Assembly (NCBI RefSeq): GCF_900005765.1
Contig: NC_041686.1
Span: 186,001 to 250,000 of the forward strand
Reading direction: 5' to 3'
Length of the DNA stretch: 64,000 nt
DNA from: Plasmodium relictum
Taxonomy: Eukaryota; Apicomplexa; Aconoidasida; Haemosporida; Plasmodiidae
This document shows, piece by piece, positions 10,539-21,400 of the stretch (positions are counted from its first letter, which is position 1; each line of letters opens with the position of its first letter). Under the pieces are notes generated by a model. It ran no database searches. It was not told the DNA's origin and saw only the letters and a list, made by a program, of their open reading frames with translations. Made by a program: the position numbers and the translations under genes.

Positions 10539-13202
10539 TTACTGATATGTTTTTAAAGTTTTGCTTGTTAGCATAAGCCTTGATATAGTTAATCTTAAAT
10601 AAAATCTGAACAATAATGTATTTTTAATATTCTCATTAAAAGAAAAAAAAGTATTTTTACAATTTCCTTTCAATTCATTTATATATTTTAATGCATCTAT
10701 TAATTTATTTTGTTCTATACTATTTAAAGCATATGATAAGTTTAATAAGTTTTCTTTTAATACAGAATTTTTTAATGTACGAACTAAAATAAAATTTAGG
10801 GTAGACTCATGATTTATATACAAATAAGAGATTATTTGATAAAATTTTTTTTTTAAATAATTATCATTTTCATCTAAAAATGCTTCTTTTATGCTTTCTT
10901 TATATAAATCGTAAAATTCATTTTTTATTTTTTCATTATTATTAACTGGTTTGAACTTATGTGAAAAGAAATCATCAGGTAATATTTTTAACACTTTATC
11001 TAAAAATACATCTTTTTCTAAATATTTTTTTAATTCAGGCAAAATTGGTTCAATAGATAAGTCATGGATTAAACAATTCTGTAAATTCACTAATTGATTT
11101 TGAATATCATTAATATTTTCTAAATTTATATTTTTAATTTGATCCTCAGAAAATTTGTCCTTCATCATATTTATATCACATGCATAGATATTCATTTTAT
11201 TCAAATAGTTTTCTTCAATTAACTTTAATTTATTTTCTATCTTTTTTTTTTCTATATCCATTTCTTTTTCCTTCAAATTTAATAAGTTACTTTCAAAACT
11301 TTTTTTTTCTTTTTCATAGTTTTCTTTTAATATTTTTTCCTCTTCCTTCAATTTTTTTATCATATTTTTTTTTAAATCTTTTTGTAATTTTTTTTTCTTT
11401 TTCAAAAAAATATTGTTATATTTAACGGTTAACATTTTCTTTAATATTTCTTTCTCTTCCTCCAATAAAATATCTTTATACTTTTTTGTTATTATTTCAT
11501 TTATGAACATCTCTATTATTTTATTTTTTAATTCTTTTTCATTTAAGTTATTTATTGTATTTTCAAAATCTTTTAAATTTTTTTCAAAACTATTATTTAA
11601 ATGTATATCATTAAAAATTTTTTCAGTTGATTCATTCTCTTCATGTATCGTACTAATACTTAAATTACATTTTAAATTGTTATCATTATTTTTTTTTTTT
11701 TTTAATTTATTTACAGTCTGTTCATTATTCATTTTATAATCAACTGAATTTAAAGAATAGTTTTCTCTTAAATCATCATTTTTTTTCGTAATATCTTCTT
11801 TAGATATTTTTTTTTCATCATCTTCATTAATAAAATTTACTTTGTATTTATTCTCATTCATTTCATTTTTATTTCGTGAATCATAACCTGATATATTATT
11901 TATATCTTCCTTTATTTTTTCTTCATTTTTTTTAAAATATTTTATATTACTTTCATTCAATTCCTCTTTTGCTTGAGAAATGTAATTTGTCTCTTTTTCT
12001 TTTGAAATAGTATCACTGATAGTTTTAGAAAATTTTTTATATATATCATCCATTTCTTTTATATTATCTAACGATATTGAAGAATTATAATTATTATTAT
12101 CTAAAAGTTCAATATTAGTTTCGTTTTGGAATTCGTCACCTAAATTCTCATTCATTTTTTCTTTTTCTTGAGAACCCTCATAAGTTTGATTTTGAAAATT
12201 AATTCTATTTTCATAGTTTAAATTTTCATCCAACATATCTTCTAATTTATTTTCTTTTACTTTTGCTACTATATTTTCATACAACGTTTCTTTTATATTT
12301 TCATTTTGTATTTCCTGTTTTTGTGACTCTTTTTCTATGTGATTAAGAAAATTATTGAAATCTTGATTATAATCAATTGGACAAGAATTTATGTTATTCT
12401 CATTATTTGAATTATGAATATCTTCATTTTTCCCTATTTCAAATGTATCTAATTTGTTGAATAATTCAGAATCGTTCTCTGTATCGTTTGCTAATGTATC
12501 TACTTCAGAATTTGTATTTTTATTATTTTTATCATAACTTTTTATTATATGCATTTGATCTATTTCACCTTCTTTATTACTATTGTCATAATTCCTGTTT
12601 TCTATTTCATATTTTTTTAAAATTTCAGAGTTTTCTACATTTTTGAAATCTTCTGGATTATCATTAGGCTTCATAGTTATTTTATCAAGCATCTTTAAAA
12701 TATTATTTATTTTTATATTAATAAAGATTTTGCAATTATTATAAATTTTTAAAATCATATATTTCATGAGATAATAAAATTCATCTATTGATTGCACATC
12801 TTTCATATGTAATTTTATATGTTCTTGACCCTTATCCAAAATTTTATCAAAATTAATTTTATATGGAATTATTTGCTTTTCTATAATATCACATAAATAA
12901 GGATAAGTTTCTATTTTTCTTTTTACAAATTCATTGTTCTCATATAAATTTACACTTTCGTAAGAACTATATAATAATAATGCTAAAAAAAAAGCATTTT
13001 TAAAAGAAATTTTTTTTTTTCTTTTCTTAAAAGAGTTGTCATCTTGAATATTATATGTATTTATTTTTCGTGTTTGAGAACTACTAGGAATAGAAATATT
13101 TCTGCAAAAATCGTCTCTATATAAATTATATTTTTTATTAGTTATATTCCTATTATATTTATTTATGAGATTTTTATATAAAGCATATCTTAGATTTGTC
13201 AT
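10539..13202 (-). CDS. MIC60: MICOS subunit MIC60/mitofilin-like inner-membrane protein
   Basis: Single exon, 887 codons. The N-terminus is basic with hydroxylated residues and few acids (RYALYKNLINKYNRNITNKK), as in a mitochondrial presequence. One transmembrane segment follows at about residues 68-84 (NAFFLALLLYSSYESV). A long acidic, Asn-rich low-complexity stretch (about 170-530) leads into a Lys/Glu coiled coil (about 560-690). The last 100 or so residues are ordered and end in a mitofilin-like helical pair (LSYALNSIEQNKLIDALKYINELKG ... LRLTISRLMLTSKT), comparable to the C-terminal domain by which MIC60 organises crista junctions and contacts MIC19 and outer-membrane partners. Order (presequence, one membrane span, coiled coil, C-terminal module) fits the family well. 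Its place next to AP2-I agrees with my memory of P. falciparum. The identification rests on architecture and a weak C-terminal match, so it is probable, not certain. Confidence 0.7.
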   Translation of the reverse strand: MTNLRYALYKNLINKYNRNITNKKYNLYRDDFCRNISIPSSSQTRKINTYNIQDDNSFKKRKKKISFKNAFFLALLLYSSYESVNLYENNEFVKRKIETYPYLCDIIEKQIIPYKINFDKILDKGQEHIKLHMKDVQSIDEFYYLMKYMILKIYNNCKIFINIKINNILKMLDKITMKPNDNPEDFKNVENSEILKKYEIENRNYDNSNKEGEIDQMHIIKSYDKNNKNTNSEVDTLANDTENDSELFNKLDTFEIGKNEDIHNSNNENNINSCPIDYNQDFNNFLNHIEKESQKQEIQNENIKETLYENIVAKVKENKLEDMLDENLNYENRINFQNQTYEGSQEKEKMNENLGDEFQNETNIELLDNNNYNSSISLDNIKEMDDIYKKFSKTISDTISKEKETNYISQAKEELNESNIKYFKKNEEKIKEDINNISGYDSRNKNEMNENKYKVNFINEDDEKKISKEDITKKNDDLRENYSLNSVDYKMNNEQTVNKLKKKKNNDNNLKCNLSISTIHEENESTEKIFNDIHLNNSFEKNLKDFENTINNLNEKELKNKIIEMFINEIITKKYKDILLEEEKEILKKMLTVKYNNIFLKKKKKLQKDLKKNMIKKLKEEEKILKENYEKEKKSFESNLLNLKEKEMDIEKKKIENKLKLIEENYLNKMNIYACDINMMKDKFSEDQIKNINLENINDIQNQLVNLQNCLIHDLSIEPILPELKKYLEKDVFLDKVLKILPDDFFSHKFKPVNNNEKIKNEFYDLYKESIKEAFLDENDNYLKKKFYQIISYLYINHESTLNFILVRTLKNSVLKENLLNLSYALNSIEQNKLIDALKYINELKGNCKNTFFSFNENIKNTLLFRFYLRLTISRLMLTSKTLKTYQ

Positions 13203-14346
13203 TCTTTTTAATATTCAAAAAGAATTTCACTACAACTGAATTAATGTGTATTTAATTTATATAGTATTGTTACACGAAATAATTTTTATTTAAATAATTT
13301 TTTTTTTCCCAAAAAAAAAAAAAATTATTATCACTCTTTTTTATTTCATAAAATTTAAACAATTTTTTTTAATAAATACAATAACCTTTTTTTTTCTTAT
13401 TTTTATTTATATAACACATATATATATATACTTATATTCTAATACAAACTAAGTTACTAATATGAAATACATAAAAAAAAATAATTTTTCCCTGATAATA
13501 AAAGAATTTTAAGAGGTAAATTTTTTTTTATTAATTTAAAAAAAAAAAGAAAAAAAAAGTTTAAATCAATGAAAACAGAAAAATTAAGGAAAAATAAAAT
13601 AATATAAAAAAAAAATATATATATATAAAGTATTTAGATAAATTAAAAATCACTTTCTATTATTAAAATAAGAATTACATTTTGTTCTATTTTGTACTTT
13701 TATAAAAAATAATAGATAATTTCATACTATTTACATTTAATTTTTTTTTAATAAAAAATATATATGCTATTCGTAACAATAAAGAATTTTATTCTTTTTT
13801 TTTTTGATATTTTTTTTTTTACTCCTAAAAAAAAAATGTCACTATATAAAAATTAAAAGTAAAATAAATATAAAAATATAACAAATAAAAAGGGTAAGAA
13901 ACATACACAGCATATATTTAAAAATTTTTAAAATATATTCCTAAAATAGTTATAAAAAACAACTAAAAAAATTATTTCCCGTTTAAATGAAAAAAAAAAA
14001 AAAAATACTATTTTAGTTTAATGCTACAAAAGTTGAAATAAGTTGAAATAATCAGAAAAATATAAAAAAAATAAAAGTAAAAATATATAGAAAAATACAA
14101 ATATTCTTAAAAAAAAATAGAACAATAAGAAATGTAAAATAATTAAGTATAATAAGATGTAAATAAATTTTTAGAATGTAATTATGTTTAATATAATTCA
14201 ATAAAATAAGATTTAATGATATAAATAAAAGTAGAGAAGAAAAGAAATAAATAAAAAAAAAATATATATATTTATCTTTTGAATTTATGTAGATAAAAAG
14301 ATGTTTCATTTTTTTTTAAACTTGTTTATTAAAATATTTTATATTT

Positions 14347-14415
<69 letters not shown>

Positions 14416-14822
14416 TATCTTCTATTTTCTCAAATAGGTAATTTTATTTATTTAAAAAAAAAAAAATTTAAATTAAAATATATTAAATTGAACACTCTTA
14501 TTTTTAATATATATGAGTTTTTTTTTATTACTGTTATAATTGGAATTTGCTTATTTTTTTATATTTTCTTCATTTTAAAAAAAGAGAAACGAAAAAATAT
14601 ATATTATTTATTATTATTACATATAAATTAAATGTATGCATATCCATATATAATAAATGAAACATTTGATATACTTATGTAATTTTTTTTTATAAATATT
14701 TGTAAAATATAAAACTTAATTATTTAATGAAAGCATTTAATGTATAATAAAGTTACTGGTACTTACTATTGATATAAAATTTCATTTATTATTTTACATT
14801 TTTTTTTTTCTCTTTTAACAAA
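13203..14822. promoter_or_regulatory. Divergent promoter region MIC60 / eIF3d
   Basis: This region separates two divergently transcribed genes and should carry both promoters and 5' UTRs. It holds many poly-A/T tracts, a long (TA)n microsatellite at 14350-14408 and an 11-base tandem duplication (AAGTTGAAATA-type) at about 14030-14050. A short hydrophobic frame on the minus strand at 14052-14309 is A/T-tract translation with no coding character. No specific motif stands out. Confidence 0.55.
14350..14408. repeat. (TA)n microsatellite, about 29 units
   Basis: An uninterrupted TA dinucleotide run of about 58 bases, about 420 bases upstream of the eIF3d start codon. It is the longest pure dinucleotide run in the window and is likely to vary in length between strains. 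Confidence 0.9.
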
Positions 14823-16430
14823 ATGTCCACTTTTAAAATAAGCGGAATTGTAAATTGCAGATCATGGGGGCCCGATGCAAAAAATGAGGAATTAGTAAAT
14901 TACTGTATGCCTGAAATAAAAAAATATCAATTTGAGCCATCCATGAAATTTGAAAGAATAGGAAAGATATGTGATTTTACCAGTAGTAATTATCAGAAAA
15001 ACTTAAAAGATATAAATAAAAATACAAATGATGCAAATACGTTAGAAGAAGAGTTACAATTTCAAACTGTTGATTTGCGTGCAAGTCAAAAGCAAAAGGG
15101 AAATTTATATAGCAAAAAAAAAATTCATAATAAACAGACTACTCAGGCATTTACTCAAAAACAACAAGATGAAGATAATTTATATAGCAGTAGAATAAAA
15201 ACAGCAGAACAAAAAAAACAAAAACTATTACAACAAGCAAAAACAGCTAGAATTAATGCAAGGCATAGAATTTTCACTGAATGGAGTATTGAACCTACTC
15301 CAGTATGGACAGTTGAATGTGAAATATTGTTTAATGAATTACCAAAAAAATTAATAAAATTAGATCATTTTAAAATTGAAGATATATGCTTTAAAGGAAA
15401 AACACTATATTATGATAAGAAAATTGAAAATATAAATGTAAAAAACCCTCCTGCTCTAATGCATTTAAATAAAGATTTAGATTATTTAGCTTCAAAAACA
15501 AAAGATGATAAATCTTTGATGGATATAATACCTACTGAAGAAAATAAATGTAAAGAAGAAAATACATTTTTAATTGTTTCAACAGATCAAATTTTAGCTT
15601 GTCTCATGTCTTCTGTTCAATCAAAATATTCATGGCATTTATTAATTACAAAAGAAGGAAATAAAATTATCATTGATAAAGACGAAGATTCAATTGTTGA
15701 TTTATTGACAGTTAATGAGAATTCTATCGATGCACCAACACAAGATAATGAAAATAAAATTAACAGTTTACAAGCATTAGGTTTTGAAGCCATAAAAATT
15801 AATCAGAGATTTAGAAAACAAGTATTATTAAAAAATGAAATAGCAGAAGAATATGAAAATGCTCTTTTTCGAACGAAAACTAATAAGCCATCTGATGTCC
15901 TTTATAGATACAGAAAAATTAGTATACCCCCCTTAACTAATAGTAACTTAAAAAAAAATTATACATTGATAACAAGAGGAGAAATTCATTCAAAAATTAA
16001 AGGATCTAATAATTCATACATTTATATATGTGCTTTAAATGAATATGATATTAAGAGTCATAAAAATTGGAGATCCCAAATTGAAAATCAAAAGGGAGCA
16101 CTTTTAGCAAATGAAATTCGTAATAATACATCAAAATTACAAAAATTCATTTGCCAAGCATTATTAAGTGGATGTGATGATTTAAAATTAGGTTTTATTT
16201 CAAGAAAAACTATTAATGATGCAGAAAATCATCATATATTATCTATACAATCACATAAAACAAAAGATTTATCTACTCAAATTGGTTTAAAATATGAAAA
16301 TATATGGGGTATTGTTAGATATATTACTGATATTATTTCTGAAAGACCAGACGGAAAGTATGTTATACTCAAAGATCCGTTGAAGCCTCTTTTACGTTTG
16401 TATTGCACAAACGACGACGATAATAACTAA
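14823..16430 (+). CDS. eIF3d: Eukaryotic translation initiation factor 3 subunit d
   Basis: Single exon, 535 codons, close to the usual length of the family (about 550 in animals). The N-terminal signature NCRSWGPDAKNEEL, followed by YCMPEIKKYQFEPSMKFERIGKICDF (about residues 28-52), is typical of eIF3d. A basic Gln/Lys-rich linker (about 85-150) precedes the globular cap-binding-like core, which starts near EWSIEPTPVWTVECEILFNELPK (about 154-176) and continues to LKPLLRLY near the end. eIF3d sits on the head of the 40S subunit within eIF3 and, in animals, can bind the mRNA cap directly; that function in this parasite is inferred from the family. The start codon is the first ATG after a T-rich leader (TTTAACAAAATG). 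The acidic C-terminal tail seen in other eukaryotes is reduced to a few Asp/Asn residues. Confidence 0.93.
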   Translation: MSTFKISGIVNCRSWGPDAKNEELVNYCMPEIKKYQFEPSMKFERIGKICDFTSSNYQKNLKDINKNTNDANTLEEELQFQTVDLRASQKQKGNLYSKKKIHNKQTTQAFTQKQQDEDNLYSSRIKTAEQKKQKLLQQAKTARINARHRIFTEWSIEPTPVWTVECEILFNELPKKLIKLDHFKIEDICFKGKTLYYDKKIENINVKNPPALMHLNKDLDYLASKTKDDKSLMDIIPTEENKCKEENTFLIVSTDQILACLMSSVQSKYSWHLLITKEGNKIIIDKDEDSIVDLLTVNENSIDAPTQDNENKINSLQALGFEAIKINQRFRKQVLLKNEIAEEYENALFRTKTNKPSDVLYRYRKISIPPLTNSNLKKNYTLITRGEIHSKIKGSNNSYIYICALNEYDIKSHKNWRSQIENQKGALLANEIRNNTSKLQKFICQALLSGCDDLKLGFISRKTINDAENHHILSIQSHKTKDLSTQIGLKYENIWGIVRYITDIISERPDGKYVILKDPLKPLLRLYCTNDDDNN

Positions 16431-18458
16431 AAAAAATTTTTTTTTTTTTAATTTTTACATATTTATATATACACATTTATAATTATCCAACACAAAAATT
16501 TATACATGAAAAATTCTTACGTAAAAATTTCGTATATAATTGAACATTTAAAAATATATTTATTTTCTTATTAAAATAGTAAAAGTTGTAAAAACTTAAA
16601 TCTATAAAAATTTTAAAGTATTTATAGTATTACAAAATCATATAAATTAATTGGTATCTTTAAAAGATTCATAACTTTAAAATTATAGCAAGGAGCAAAT
16701 CATAAAATAAAATTTGAAAAACTACAATATTTGTTGTATAAAAAAAATTTAGAACACCAAAAAAATATGGAGAAATAAAAAATTAAATCTATTTTAAAAG
16801 ATAATTTTAAGGATATAATAATAAAAAAAATAAAATTTATGTTATGAATTTGTTTCTTTCATTTTTTTATATATATTTAAGAAAATTTACACTTTATTTC
16901 GCAGTACTACAACTTCATAATTATTCCATCATATGATTTTTTATTTTTATTATTTTGAAATATATATTTATTATTAATAAATTCTTTCTCTTGTTAAAAA
17001 GACATATTGAAAATGTTTTGTTTTATAAACATATACGTATATATAACATAATTTATGTCTATAACTTTAAAAAAAAACTAATAAAATTTTTAATTTTTAA
17101 TTTCAGTGATTTTGTTATTATTACACATATATAGGTAATTACTTATGTGCTTTCTATAATTAAATGCATAATTATTTTTTTATATTTAAGCATCCTGCTA
17201 AATTCTTTAATGTATAAATATATCGCTATCTTACTAATATATTTCTTTATCTCTTTTTTTTTTTTTTTTAATGTTTTTTATGTTATTAAACTAACTTCAT
17301 CAATTTATATTATATCTTTATGTTACTAAATTTTATTATTTTATTTTTTTTTTTTTTTGACTTATAAAAATTGGTAAATGAATTTTCTGTTTTATTTTAA
17401 TTTTTATTTCATTTTTTTTTTTTTTTTATATTTATTTTGCTTTTATTCCTTTTGAATTTATCTTACTATTTTTTAGTTTATTTTTATATAAATTTACTAT
17501 ATAATTTTTTAATCTTTTTTTATTTTTTGCATTATCAAAATAAGAATTGCTTAAAAAAATTGAGAAACATTAATGAATTAAAAAAATATATATTTAAATA
17601 ATGCGTACAAATATATTTTTTAAATATTTATTTCAAAGAAAAATATATTTCATAATAATTATATATTCTTTATTTATTTCGTTTTTATGTTTAAAGTTTT
17701 TAATATGCATAAATTAGAATAAATTTTTTTTTTATTAAATTTTTAAAATATGTATTATATAATTTGTTTATTTTTATTTTTAGGTTTTTAAAACATTTCT
17801 CTTCTAAATTTTTATATATTTTTTATATTTAAGTAAATTTTATTTGTATTAATGTATACAAGTCATTTTTTTATTTTAATAATGAATTTTAAATTTTCTG
17901 AAAATGTTTAATATATTTTATAAATTTTCAAAATGTACAAAATGTTGAAGAGTACACAATTATTTTCTTTTTACTTAAGTTTTTTATTATAACTATTTTA
18001 ATCATGCATAAGAGAATTAGATATATTTTTTTTTTCCGTATTTAATTAATATCTACTATTTTTTTTTACTTTTATCTTGTTTTATTATATATATATATCT
18101 ATAACTAGATTTTTAAATATATATATATATATATATATATTTATATTTTAATATGAAAAAATTAAGTTAATTTTTTATTTTTAAAAGCATAACTACTTCA
18201 ATCTTTCCAATTTTGTCTAAAATATAATGTATACTATGAATTTTATTAAAATTAATAATACTTTTTAAATGTTAATATATATATATATAAACATTATAGA
18301 AGAATAACATTATAATATATATAAAAAAAAAAAAAAAAAATTGTAAGGTGACTATATCCCTGTAATATAGAAAAGAAGATACAATATAATGCAATTAAAT
18401 TGTTGTTTAGTAACGTAGATAAATATAGAAACTTAATAAATTAATAATAAAATCAAAT
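16431..18458. other. Intergenic region eIF3d / HDA2
   Basis: Two kilobases between two plus-strand genes, so it holds the eIF3d 3' UTR and the HDA2 promoter and leader. The middle (about 17240-17520) is strongly T-rich on the plus strand. (TA)n runs occur near 18088-18140 and 18270-18290, and a poly-A run near 18325-18340. No GTGCA motif, splice-compatible exon or RNA-gene-like segment was seen. Confidence 0.55.
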
Positions 18459-21400
18459 ATGAAAAGCAAAATTTTAAATAAGAGTACCAAAAATGAAAAT
18501 AAAAATATTTTAATTAAAAACGATAATTTATCTCATTTAAAAAATCCCAATAAAAAATTGACATACAACAATTTATTTATCGAAAAATGTAGCGGTCTAA
18601 ATGATGTTAATGGAAATATAAAGGATTCATATTTAATGAAAAAAATTAAAGCCAATGATAACAAAAAATTTATTTTAGATTTAAAGGATTTATGTCATAA
18701 AGAAATATACATAAATAATTTAGGTAATTTAAATATAGAGAATTTTAAGTCAGAAAATACGCTAAATATTCCAAATTATAAAAAAAAAAAAAAAAAAAAT
18801 TGGGATCCTATTGATGAAAAAGAAACAAATTATATAGATATTAGTAATGCTAATAGTGACAATTTATATATATTTGAAAATGTGAATAAAAAATTCAATA
18901 AAAGATTAAAGCATAAGTGCAAAAATAATACTATAAAAGAAAATTTTAAAAATACAAAAAAGCACTGTTCTAAAATTTGGAAAGATGATGAAAACAATAA
19001 AAAGAAAGATAAATTACAAAAATTATATATTTCTATAAATAAAAATGCTCAAAAAGAAACTCAAGATAATAAAAATTTCTGTAGAAATATTTTCGGAATT
19101 GATGACATTAGTTATAAAGAATGCCAAAATGAACTTACTTATAAAATATGTGAAAAAAAAAGGAATTGCAATAATATATATGGTAATAATAATACTATAT
19201 ATAAAAAATCTGGAAATAATAACGAAAGTAATTTTTTTAAATTGGCAGATGATGATAAAAATAACCACTTAAAATTGGGAAATAATCATAAAAATGATTC
19301 TTTTGAAATAATAAATAATAATGCAGAATATGATTGTATAGGTTTCGTATGTGATGAAGAATATATGTGTGAAAATTTTCATTTTGATGAAGATCATGTA
19401 GAAAGTCCTGATAGAATAAAATGTATTATAAAAGAATTAAAAGAAAAAAGTGTTATAAATAAAATGATTCAAATAAAGTGCAGAGAAGCTTTATTCGATG
19501 AAATAAAGCAATGTCATTCAAGTAGGCATATTAATAATATTTTTTATTCATTGAAAAAAAAATTAAAATATAAAAAGAAAAGAGTTATATACCCTTTTGA
19601 CAAACATGATACTTATTATACTTCACATACGGGAATTGTATCTAAAAGAGCTATTGGAGGATTGTTAAATTTATGTGATGCAATTTTGTCTGATAAAAAT
19701 GAGAAGTTTAAATTTATTGACTTTAAAAAATCAATTCTTTATAATTATAATTTTTTTAAAAATGTTTCCCATAATAATATAAATAAATATGAGGGAAGTA
19801 AAATAAATAATTTTATTCATTTAAAGCGTTCTGAGTCGGATAGTAATTTACATATTAGAGAAAAATCAAAAAATAATATATTTACTGAGCATTGTGAAAA
19901 TAGCATATTTAGAAACCAAGATATCTATATAGAAATCTGTAATAATAACGATATTTATTATGATAATAATTATAAAGTTGATAATAATTATTATAAAGAA
20001 AATTTCATTAATGCGAAACCAGAAGGAAACCCAATATATAGTGGCTTAGATAACATATATAATATACAAAACTATAAAATGTTTAAAAAAAATTATCGCA
20101 GTTATTCTACTAGTATGTTTAACATGAATGATTGTAATAATAATAATTCTTTTACTGATATAACTTGCGGTTTTGCTGCAATTAGACCTCCTGGCCATCA
20201 TTGTAGTAAAAATAACTCCTCTGGATTTTGTATTTTTAATAATATAAGTATTGCTTGTAAATATATATCTAAAAAATATGGGATTAAAAAAATTTTTATT
20301 TTTGATTGGGATGTGCATCATAACAATGGAACACAAGAAATATTTTATAGTGACAAAGATGTCCTATGCTTTTCTATACATAGATTTGACAAAAAAAAAG
20401 TAAAAATAAATAAGAAAAAAAATAACACAAAAAATGCAAACGAAAATTCTAATAATAAAAATATGAAAAAGAGCAATAAGAAAGCAAAAAAATCATGTAA
20501 AGTAAATGAAGAAAATTTGTTTTTTCCATGTAGTGGAGCAAAAAACGAATTAGGAGATAAAAATGGTTATATGTTTAATATTAATGTACCATTAGAAAAA
20601 GGATATAATAATTGCGATGTTTATTATGTATTTAAATATTTACTAATACCAATGTTGAAAAAATTTCAACCTGAATTTATTTTTATATCATGCGGTTTTG
20701 ATGCATCCGTTAATGATCCATTAGGAGAATGCAATCTTACTCATAATTTATATCATTGGATGACTTTACAATTAAAAAATTTTGCAAATATTTTTTGTAA
20801 TGGTAGAATTATTTTAGTTTTAGAGGGAGGATATAATTTGAATTATTTACCTAAATGTACTTTGGCATGCATAAAAGCATTAATTAAAAAAAATACTAAC
20901 TCCAAACAAGAAAATGCCATAAAAAAGTTACATTCTAGTAAATATATGAAAAAAAGTTCAAAAGAGATACTTATGAATAAGCAAAATAATATTTCATTTG
21001 AAACTAATATTAGTAATAAATTCTATTCTCATTCATCTACAAAAAAATTTTATTATAACCCTGAAAATTTTTTAGATAAAAAAACAAATATTGAAAATAC
21101 AAATGTATTTAATTTAGATAACTTTTCCAATTGCATTAATTTTAACTATAACTTAAATAATGATACACAAAATAATTTTTACAAACTAAGAAATTATTTG
21201 GATTGCTACAACAAATCTATAGAATTATATAATAAAGATACCCATATAAATACAACGTCAAAAAAAAAAAAATTATTAGCAACTAGTAAATTGCATTATT
21301 CTACATATAAAGTTATAAAATATTTTTCATGTATATTAAAAGGAGATCCTTTTCATTTGGATATAAAACTACCGCCATATAATTATTTCATAAAGAAAGA

